From NCBI GenBank assembly GCA_027065635.1, contig JAMONQ010000064.1, forward strand, positions 1 through 13,577: a stretch of DNA of 13,577 bases, written 5' to 3'. The translations under genes and the position numbers were made by a program. The notes below the pieces were generated by a model. It saw only the letters and a list, made by a program, of their open reading frames with translations. It did not search any database and was not told the DNA's origin. This DNA comes from Campylobacterales bacterium (GTDB lineage: Bacteria > Campylobacterota > Campylobacteria > Campylobacterales > Hydrogenimonadaceae). Of this stretch, positions 1 to 5,314 are shown in pieces (position 1 is the stretch's first letter; each line of letters opens with the position of its first letter).

Positions 1-583
1 GCTGCGGAAAGTTAAGCATCGTATCGACTTCCCATGCCGGAGAAAAGAGAATGGTATGATCCAGAACATAAGCCATCCAGTTGGAGTAGTGCTCTCTATC
101 CAGCTTAGTGAAGATGAGCCGTCCGACAACCTCTTTGTCCACATAGCTCTTTTCCGCACTTATGGCGTCTCCAGATCCCTTCCCGTCGGCAAGCTCTTCG
201 TATGGGGCCATAACGATTCGATCGAGTTCGCTTTGCTCTGCGTCACTCTCCAGCAGCTTCTTGAAGTCCGAAATAAAAGTGCCGCTCGATATAGCCGCTT
301 TCAATGAGACGATATCTATACTTTTATATAGAGTAGAATATAGCTTTTTGGCGACATAGACCCTCTCTTCCTCGCTTAGAGCGTTGAAGCTCTCGTCATC
401 CATTATTTCAAGCGACCACGACTCTACCGCAAGTGGATCCGTTACCGCCGACTCATCGGTCGATACAGAATTGGCGGTAGAAAGCGTACTCTCATCTTCC
501 GTGCCGGCGCTAACGCACCCGGAAACCCCCAACATCACTATCACGAGCAGTAAAGCCGCTATGAAGTCTTTGGCACGATACAT
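1..583 (-). CDS. Lipoprotein, tandem paralog of the 2192-3835 gene (3' end outside window)
   Basis: Reading the minus strand from the ATG at 583 gives 194 uninterrupted codons to the left edge, so this is a partial gene, not a broken one. The N-terminus has two charged residues near the start, a hydrophobic stretch and a lipobox (V-S-G-C, Cys23), so it should be a lipid-anchored envelope protein. A low-complexity Ser/Thr/Glu/Asp linker follows to about residue 55, then a body with IMDDESFNALSE and WMAYVLDHTILFSPAWEV, both matching the neighbouring lipoprotein. The first 30 residues differ from that paralog at only two positions, while the body is clearly more diverged. AGGA lies 6 bases upstream of the ATG. 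By analogy with the paralog, a DUF1501 gene may follow off the left edge. The function is unknown; the link to DUF1800-type partners of DUF1501 proteins is only an inference. Confidence 0.85.
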   Translation of the reverse strand, partial: MYRAKDFIAALLLVIVMLGVSGCVSAGTEDESTLSTANSVSTDESAVTDPLAVESWSLEIMDDESFNALSEEERVYVAKKLYSTLYKSIDIVSLKAAISSGTFISDFKKLLESDAEQSELDRIVMAPYEELADGKGSGDAISAEKSYVDKEVVGRLIFTKLDREHYSNWMAYVLDHTILFSPAWEVDTMLNFPQ

Positions 584-611
584 ATTTTATCCTTTTGCTA
601 TGCTCCAATAA

Positions 612-617
612 ATTATA
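612..617 (-). promoter_or_regulatory. Candidate -10 box for the left-hand lipoprotein gene
   Basis: On the minus strand a perfect TATAAT, preceded by ATATTG, lies 29 bases upstream of the ATG at 583, predicting a 5' leader of only about 20 bases. No convincing -35 is visible, which is usual for Campylobacterota vegetative promoters. The box resembles ATATTGTACAAT upstream of the paralog at 3835. The 584-806 gap is otherwise AT-rich; besides this box, the hairpin next to 807 and a TGAACCA motif shared with the 4133-4139 region, I see nothing in it. Confidence 0.5.
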
Positions 618-787
618 CAATATTCTGTTATCCAGTATTAAAAATATTGGTTCATGACAATAAAAGCAGTAGTTACGATGAGGTAGTAAGATTAATTTAT
701 ATAATTAAATGGAGTTCTGTCTTTAATCAAACTCTTGGTTGAAATAAAAAGTAAATATACAACTCTGCTGCAAATTCCAAATCGACT

Positions 788-810
788 CTAATGGGGTGTC
801 ACCCCATTAG
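788..810 (-). terminator. Perfect palindrome over the DUF1501 stop codon (possible terminator or attenuating hairpin)
   Basis: Two 11-base arms (788-798 and 800-810) are exact reverse complements around a single central base, so the transcript can form a GC-rich hairpin (GGGGTG/CACCCC core). The TAA stop of the DUF1501 gene (807-809) lies inside one arm. No run of U follows on the minus strand (the next bases are AGTCGATTTGG) and none on the plus strand, so it is not a textbook intrinsic terminator. It could be a weak or Rho-assisted terminator, an RNA 3'-end stabiliser, or a protein site. Confidence 0.45.
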
Positions 811-2195
811 ACCATTAAAAACGGAACAGTGCTTGAGCCGGTTATTGACGGGTCAATAACTCCGTGGCCTCCGGTTAGTACTTCCGGATTTTTTATCCCG
901 TAGATAGCATATATAGTAGCCGCTATCGAATATGGAGAAAACTGATATGAGTCTTCTTTCGGCATCGAATAGAGTCTGTACTTTCTGATCATTTCATAAA
1001 GATATGTATCTCCTACAATACCCAACTGATTGAAAAACTTCTTGCCTCCAAACCAGTATACAACCTGATTGTTTCCGTGATCCCACCCGCTGGCGCTATT
1101 TAGCGTAAGATTCCTGCCGAAATCCCCGAAAACTACGATATTGATATTATCTTTTCCTACAGCTTTTGCGTGCTCTACGGCTGCATATATTGCCTGAAAC
1201 AGCTCATACGCCCTTCCTCTGTGTTTACTGATCGCGTCAGAGTGGTCATCCCAGCTATTTTTACCGCCTATCATGGAGACAACCCTGGTATCCGGATTAT
1301 TCACCAAAATCCTCATAGCAGCCTCCATTTTAAGGCCGTCAACCGTATTTGGATACTCTACCGGCAGAGTCTCATTGATAACTCTATCCAGAAAGTCGCT
1401 CATCAGAGTGCGCTTGTTGAAAATATCACTCAATGCGTCATAACGGTTGTGTCTCTGTGAAAGAGCTATAAGCCTTTCATTGAAGTTTGCATTATTCAAT
1501 CTAATAGTTGCGGTTGTGTCTCCGACAGATACATACCCCTCCGGAGTCAGCGTATAGTTGTAGACATTTTCAAGTCGCCTATTGAAAGAGGCCGGTCTTA
1601 AAAAGTCGGGCAATATTTCCGGAGCGGCTCCATCTTCCAAAAGCCTGTAGTCACTTCCGTCAATGGCTACGTTTGTCAGTGAGGCATTCGAAGGTATAGC
1701 ACCGTACCGGTTAAGAACATGCAGCAATGTTGTAACAATCCCGGAGTTATATCCTGCATCGTTGCCGTTCATATTTCTTTTCTGGCTAAAGCCGTGGGCC
1801 AGGGACCCACCCGGATTGTAACAGGTCCGAAAAAGATTCAAACTTCCGTCAGCAAGCATCGGCTCTAAAAACGCTTCACCTCCAGCCTCCTTCCAGAAGC
1901 CGTTTACGGTAGGGGTTATTCCTGTACTTGGATATGTCTTTAGCGACAAATCATTACTCTTGATCTCTTCAATATGCTGGACATTTCCTACAGCATCACT
2001 CATACCGCCGTTCAAAAAGACAATTATAGTCTGGGCATCATTGTTTGTAAATATATCCTTATCAAAAACAACTTGATCAAGAGGAAGGGGGGTGCTCGTA
2101 TCTACAGGTATTACATCGGCAGATGTCATCTTTGGGAAAATGGCAGATGCCACCGCCGCAGTTATGGTTTTTTTCAGAAAATCTCTTCGTTTCAT
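807..2195 (-). CDS. Tat-exported DUF1501 family protein
   Basis: This 462-residue protein starts with a twin-arginine signal (KRRDFLKK, residues 2-9) followed by a hydrophobic stretch and a plausible cleavage site after TSA (24-26), so it should be exported folded by the Tat system. DUF1501 proteins are placed in the alkaline-phosphatase/sulfatase superfamily and are often encoded beside DUF1800-type partners. Matching motifs are FLNGGMSD (60-67), SWDDHSD (314-320), VFGDFGRN (355-362) and GWDHGNN (370-376), whose Asp/His residues are the likely metal ligands. C-terminal GGHGVIDPS (442-450) fits the family. The ATG overlaps the stop of the upstream lipoprotein gene (ATGA), with AGGAGA 6-7 bases ahead, so the two are translationally coupled. 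Length and motifs indicate an intact gene. Its substrate is unknown. Its Tat signal suggests a folded metalloprotein, and the lipoprotein is probably its partner. Confidence 0.87.
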   Translation of the reverse strand: MKRRDFLKKTITAAVASAIFPKMTSADVIPVDTSTPLPLDQVVFDKDIFTNNDAQTIIVFLNGGMSDAVGNVQHIEEIKSNDLSLKTYPSTGITPTVNGFWKEAGGEAFLEPMLADGSLNLFRTCYNPGGSLAHGFSQKRNMNGNDAGYNSGIVTTLLHVLNRYGAIPSNASLTNVAIDGSDYRLLEDGAAPEILPDFLRPASFNRRLENVYNYTLTPEGYVSVGDTTATIRLNNANFNERLIALSQRHNRYDALSDIFNKRTLMSDFLDRVINETLPVEYPNTVDGLKMEAAMRILVNNPDTRVVSMIGGKNSWDDHSDAISKHRGRAYELFQAIYAAVEHAKAVGKDNINIVVFGDFGRNLTLNSASGWDHGNNQVVYWFGGKKFFNQLGIVGDTYLYEMIRKYRLYSMPKEDSYQFSPYSIAATIYAIYGIKNPEVLTGGHGVIDPSITGSSTVPFLMV

Positions 2196-3835
2196 GATTC
2201 ATCTCCTTGAGCCTGCACTTTTGTATATACGTATATCTCACTCAGCCTGGAGAAGTAGTCAAATGTCATAAGCATCATCGTAAACTTGTCAAAGCCTGTA
2301 TCCGATATACAGCCTGCATTCTCCGCAATATTAATAAGAGTCTCCTTTTCATCCTCACTCATCTTTCGCCCTACAACATCCAAAAACATACTGTTCAAAT
2401 AATTTTCAGGTGTGGTCGTGTCATATCTTGTAAGCAATTCTGAATAGTTCCATCCTTTGGCACCTCTTCTATTCAAAAAGACTGCATCTCTAATATTAAG
2501 ATGCAGTCTCATTATGCTGTCCGAATCTGACGGTACCATATCGGATCTTCCAAGCTTGTAGGTAAACGCCAACTGCTTGGACACAGCCAGTCCTCCCTCA
2601 TATACCTGACTTCCCGGCTGATGCATTCTGTCAAAAAAATCTGCTCCCGGATTTATATCCAATTTATGCGCAAGTGACATATATATCTCTTCGTATGACT
2701 TGACCTTGTCAGACTCCAGCAGATACTCTTTCGAGAAAATTATTTTGTCAAAAATATCCCTGAAGGTCTTCGGATCTGTTTCAACAATATCTTCGACTAT
2801 TTCTCTTCGCCTATCTTCCGGGAAAGTTACGAAAAAGATATTGACAAGCCTTTGAACAACGCCCCTCATAAAATCTTCATGCTCTACAACGGCACGATAG
2901 AAATCTTCACCGGTTGTCACTGTAGTTCCCAGAAAGTCTATCGGTTCACTATTCTTTTCATCGGGATTTGTTTCATCATTGTAGAATGTATAGTAGTAGT
3001 CATTCGCGGTTTCGCTTACCGGCCCGTAGCTGACTACCCATCTCCAGTTTTTCAAAGCTTGTGCGGCCAAAGGAACATGCAGATCGTTAAAGTCATAGAG
3101 CCAGATCTCAAGCATCTCGCGCCCATTGTCTTCAGGACTTCTGAATCTTGACCAGTTCTCTTTCGAAACCATATGCGTATAGGCTATATCCTTAACATGG
3201 CTATTTTGAGCTATCATCGTTTTGAGTCTGCTGTAGTTGCTGCTGATCAGCTCTGGAAACGGATAGACACTTTCAACTTCCCAGGCAGGAGAGAAAAGGA
3301 TAGTCTGTCCCAGAATATAGGCCATCCACTCATCATAATACTCTTTACTCAGTCTCGTATGATAGAGAGTTGAAATAATATTGGAATATATACTTCTGAA
3401 CTTTTCCAGAAGCGGGTCACCAAACCGATTTCCATCAGATATCCGATAATCATCAGGCAGGATTTTGTCAAGATCCGGTTGTTCTACATTGCTGTCATAC
3501 AGTGTCTTGTAAAAATCGGTTATAAAAGTACCTGTGCCTATCTCCTCCTTTACAGTTGTAAGATCTTTACCTTTATATAGCGTTGCATAGAGTTTATTTG
3601 CTACATATACTTTCTCATCTTCACTTAAAGCGTTGAAGCTTTCATCATCCATTATTTCAATCGACTTCGACTCGACAGAAACCGGCTCAGTTACAGATGC
3701 CGAGCCATCGGTTGATACCGGACTGGCGATAGAAAGCGTACTCTCTTCCTCCGTGCCGGCGCTTACGCACCCGGAAACCCCCAACATCACTATCAAGAGC
3801 AGTAAAGCCGCTATGAAGTCTTTGGCACGATACAT
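2192..3835 (-). CDS. Lipoprotein partner of the DUF1501 protein (DUF1800-like by context)
   Basis: The start is placed at the ATG ending at 3835, not the in-frame ATG at 3874. GGAGGT (3843-3848) sits 7 bases upstream, and the paralog at 583 begins at the equivalent codon. The adjacent ATG at 3838 is less likely. The 547-residue product has a lipoprotein signal (residues 1-22) with lipobox V-S-G-C (Cys23), an acidic/Ser-rich linker to about residue 60, then a largely helical-looking body. LFLNRRGAK-like and ENYLNSMFLDVVGRKMSEDE segments (about 452-496) recall the C-terminal part of DUF1800-type partners of DUF1501 proteins. I do not recognise that domain firmly. The stop codon overlaps the DUF1501 start (ATGA), making a two-gene operon. 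A c-di-GMP-I riboswitch lies in its 5' leader. Probably lipid-anchored in the outer or inner envelope; function unknown. Confidence 0.88.
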   Translation of the reverse strand: MYRAKDFIAALLLLIVMLGVSGCVSAGTEEESTLSIASPVSTDGSASVTEPVSVESKSIEIMDDESFNALSEDEKVYVANKLYATLYKGKDLTTVKEEIGTGTFITDFYKTLYDSNVEQPDLDKILPDDYRISDGNRFGDPLLEKFRSIYSNIISTLYHTRLSKEYYDEWMAYILGQTILFSPAWEVESVYPFPELISSNYSRLKTMIAQNSHVKDIAYTHMVSKENWSRFRSPEDNGREMLEIWLYDFNDLHVPLAAQALKNWRWVVSYGPVSETANDYYYTFYNDETNPDEKNSEPIDFLGTTVTTGEDFYRAVVEHEDFMRGVVQRLVNIFFVTFPEDRRREIVEDIVETDPKTFRDIFDKIIFSKEYLLESDKVKSYEEIYMSLAHKLDINPGADFFDRMHQPGSQVYEGGLAVSKQLAFTYKLGRSDMVPSDSDSIMRLHLNIRDAVFLNRRGAKGWNYSELLTRYDTTTPENYLNSMFLDVVGRKMSEDEKETLINIAENAGCISDTGFDKFTMMLMTFDYFSRLSEIYVYTKVQAQGDES

Positions 3836-3842
3836 CATTGTT

Positions 3843-3848
3843 ACCTCC
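3843..3848 (-). promoter_or_regulatory. Strong ribosome-binding site fixing the lipoprotein start
   Basis: GGAGGT on the minus strand is a near-perfect Shine-Dalgarno sequence, 7 bases before the ATG at 3835 and 4 before the alternative ATG at 3838. It lies 9 bases after the 10-bp leader hairpin at 3858-3905, so its accessibility may depend on leader folding. Confidence 0.8.
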
Positions 3849-3857
3849 ATAATAATA

Positions 3858-3905
3858 GCAGACAGATTGTACAATATGTATGTTTCATATCTGTTATCTG
3901 TCTAC
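3858..3905 (-). promoter_or_regulatory. Inverted repeat in the lipoprotein leader (hairpin or operator)
   Basis: On the minus strand GTAGACAGAT (3905-3896) pairs with ATCTGTCTGC (3867-3858) to give a 10-bp stem with one U-G wobble around a 28-base loop. The core AGACAGAT/ATCTGTCT is a perfect 8-bp inverted repeat. As RNA it would stand just before the ribosome-binding site. As DNA its right arm overlaps the candidate internal -10 box at 3866-3871. Which role applies cannot be told from sequence. Confidence 0.4.
3866..3871 (-). promoter_or_regulatory. Candidate internal -10 box between riboswitch and lipoprotein gene
   Basis: Minus-strand ATATTGTACAAT contains TACAAT, 30 bases upstream of the ATG at 3835, at about the same distance as TATAAT in the left-hand paralog. 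If active, it would give a short transcript that bypasses the riboswitch. The single mismatch to TATAAT and lack of a -35 make this tentative; it may be a remnant of the ancestral promoter. Confidence 0.3.
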
Positions 3906-3995
3906 TTTCATTTAAATTTTCGATTAGGAAAGGAGACACTGACCGGGGTACACTCTTTGATCCGAAAGTAGTGCAGTAAGCATACAGACAGAAGT

Positions 3996-4077
3996 TCAGT
4001 GCAACCCGGCTATCTTCATTCCCATGAAGACCCGTGGCTTTCCGTCCCTGCCTCACGACAGGTTTGGCCTTTTACTA
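3996..4077 (-). ncRNA. Cyclic-di-GMP-I (GEMM-I) riboswitch aptamer
   Basis: Read on the minus strand, this RNA has the ordered hallmarks of the class I c-di-GMP riboswitch. AAAAGGCCAAACC leads into a helix CCUGUC/GGCAGG closed by a GUGA (GNRA) tetraloop (4047-4062). Then come GGGACGGAAAGCC (4036-4048), ACGGGUC, a second helix UCUUCAU/AUGAAGA with a 4-base loop (4013-4030), and the closing GAUAGCCGGGUUGC. Two departures from the usual sequence, C at 4067 and G at 4042, are at positions that, as I recall the Vc2 structure, form a base pair (G21-C46), so they look compensatory. The position I equate with Vc2 G20 (4068) is G, favouring c-di-GMP over cGAMP. It lies about 160 bases upstream of the lipoprotein start, on its strand, so it probably controls the lipoprotein/DUF1501 operon. 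ON or OFF behaviour cannot be told. Confidence 0.92.
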
Positions 4078-4098
4078 TATCTAAGAACAATATCGGAT

Positions 4099-4104
4099 AT
4101 TATA
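4099..4104 (-). promoter_or_regulatory. Candidate -10 box of the riboswitch-led operon
   Basis: A perfect TATAAT on the minus strand (context CAGTGTATAATATCC) lies 25 bases upstream of the aptamer's AAAAGG. Transcription would begin near 4092, giving a leader of about 257 bases containing the whole riboswitch. The upstream sequence TGAACCA-GTATATATAA (4122-4138) resembles TGAACCA-ATATTTTTAA upstream of the left-hand paralog. No clear -35 is seen. Confidence 0.55.
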
Positions 4105-4261
4105 CACTGAAAGTTAAACGGTTATATATACTGGTTCATTAACGACTATAAACATACATGCATAACCAAAAGTTAGCCATCACGGCAAACAGTGTCTTTC
4201 TTGATATTCGACTGCCATCCAAACGGTACAGCTTCTGTCGCTTCTATCATCTATACATACA
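4105..4261. other. Intergenic stretch between the two divergent promoters
   Basis: This AT-rich stretch separates the minus-strand riboswitch promoter from the plus-strand glycan operon promoter. Apart from TGAACCA with its AT tract near 4122-4138 on the minus strand, I see no open reading frame with a ribosome-binding site, no RNA motif and no repeat in it. Confidence 0.5.
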
Positions 4262-4278
4262 AGCAAAACGGTTTTGCT
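4262..4278. promoter_or_regulatory. Perfect 17-bp palindrome overlapping the glycan operon promoter
   Basis: AGCAAAACGGTTTTGCT consists of two exact 8-base arms around one G. Its right arm covers the TG of the extended -10 element and the first T of TATAAT. That position is typical of a repressor operator, since binding would block RNA polymerase. A hairpin role is less likely because it lies upstream of the expected transcription start. Confidence 0.45.
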
Positions 4279-4283
4279 ATAAT
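4275..4283 (+). promoter_or_regulatory. Extended -10 promoter of the nonulosonic-acid operon
   Basis: TGCTATAAT is a perfect extended -10 (TG-N-TATAAT). Transcription should start near 4290, leaving a leader of about 38 bases before the GTG start of legB. It is the only strong plus-strand promoter candidate I see ahead of the nine overlapping genes, so it probably drives all of them. Confidence 0.6.
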
Positions 4284-4327
4284 TAGCATATCATTAACAA
4301 CTCATTATTTTACACTACGGATATGCT

Positions 4328-5314
4328 GTGAAAAGACGAAAAATTTTGATTACCGGAGCTGACGGCTTCATAGGCTCCCACCTGACCCAAATGGCTGCCG
4401 AACGAGGCTACAGTGTCAAAGCTCTGGTTCAGTACAACTCATTCAACAGCTGGGGATGGCTCGATGATATAGAGATTGACGAAAATATAGAAGTCATAAG
4501 CGGAGATATAAGAGATCCCCATTTTTGCAAGGATATCGCAAAGGATATCGACACCATATTTCATCTTGCGGCTCTGATCGCCATTCCCTACTCGTACATC
4601 GCTCCAGACAGCTATATCGAGACAAACGTCAAAGGAACGCTGAACATTTGCCGGGCCGCTCTTGAAAACGGCTGCAGACGTGTTATTCACACCTCAACGA
4701 GCGAAGTCTACGGTACGGCACGATATGTGCCTATCGATGAAAACCATCCGCTCCAGCCGCAAAGCCCATACAGTGCAAGCAAAATCGGAGCCGATGCTAT
4801 CGCCATGAGCCACTACCACTCATTCGACCTGCCCGTCACAATCGCCCGCCCCTTCAATACCTACGGTCCAAGGCAATCGGCCAGAGCGGTTATTCCTACG
4901 ATCATAACGCAGATTGCCGCGGGAAAAAAGGAGATCTCGGTAGGAGATCTAACGCCGACAAGAGACTTCAACTACGTCACAGACACCTGCAGGGGGCTCA
5001 TTGCGCTGGCCGAATCTGAAAAAGCAGTCGGCAAGAGTGTAAATATAGGCTCCAATTTCGAAATATCGATTGCCGATACACTTGAACTCATCAAAAAGCT
5101 CATGAACTCCGATGTCGCTTTCATAACGGATACCAAAAGAATCCGACCGAAAAACTCAGAAGTTCAAAGATTGTGGTGTGACAACACTCTTATCAAAGAG
5201 CTGACCGGTTTTTCTCCGCTTGTATCCCTCGAAGAGGGGCTGAAAAAAACTATCGAGTGGTTTAAAGATCCCAAAAATCTCCATCGATACAAGATCGACC
5301 TCTACAATGTTTGA
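4328..5314 (+). CDS. legB: LegB-type NAD-dependent nucleotide-sugar 4,6-dehydratase
   Basis: LegB converts a GlcNAc nucleotide (GDP-GlcNAc in the Campylobacter legionaminic route) to the 4-keto-6-deoxy sugar, the first committed step of the pathway. This 328-residue cytoplasmic SDR enzyme has the NAD-binding motif GADGFIG (10-16), TSTSEVYG (122-129) and the catalytic YSASK (Tyr148, Lys152), followed by ARPFNTYGPRQSARAVIP (173-190) typical of the family. Length is normal. The start is GTG: the ATG at 4323 is out of frame and stops after two codons. The Shine-Dalgarno sequence is weak (CGGA about 6-7 bases upstream), so initiation may limit expression of the chain. The end overlaps legC by 8 bases. 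Related UDP-GlcNAc dehydratases cannot be wholly excluded on sequence alone, but the neighbours fit LegB. Confidence 0.92.
   Translation: MKRRKILITGADGFIGSHLTQMAAERGYSVKALVQYNSFNSWGWLDDIEIDENIEVISGDIRDPHFCKDIAKDIDTIFHLAALIAIPYSYIAPDSYIETNVKGTLNICRAALENGCRRVIHTSTSEVYGTARYVPIDENHPLQPQSPYSASKIGADAIAMSHYHSFDLPVTIARPFNTYGPRQSARAVIPTIITQIAAGKKEISVGDLTPTRDFNYVTDTCRGLIALAESEKAVGKSVNIGSNFEISIADTLELIKKLMNSDVAFITDTKRIRPKNSEVQRLWCDNTLIKELTGFSPLVSLEEGLKKTIEWFKDPKNLHRYKIDLYNV

Noticed and set aside
384..611. Plus-strand frames opposite both lipoprotein signal regions (also 3633-3971)
   Set aside because: They resemble each other only because the minus-strand genes are paralogs; they are antisense shadows.
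3841..4056. Minus-strand open frame of 71 codons across the riboswitch leader
   Set aside because: It overlaps the conserved aptamer, whose RNA folding explains the sequence; it has no clear ribosome-binding site and its protein matches nothing recognisable.
4323..4331. ATG-CTG-TGA two-codon frame overlapping the legB start, possibly a regulatory mini-ORF
   Set aside because: It is too short to assign; it is mentioned only because it rules out this ATG as the legB start.
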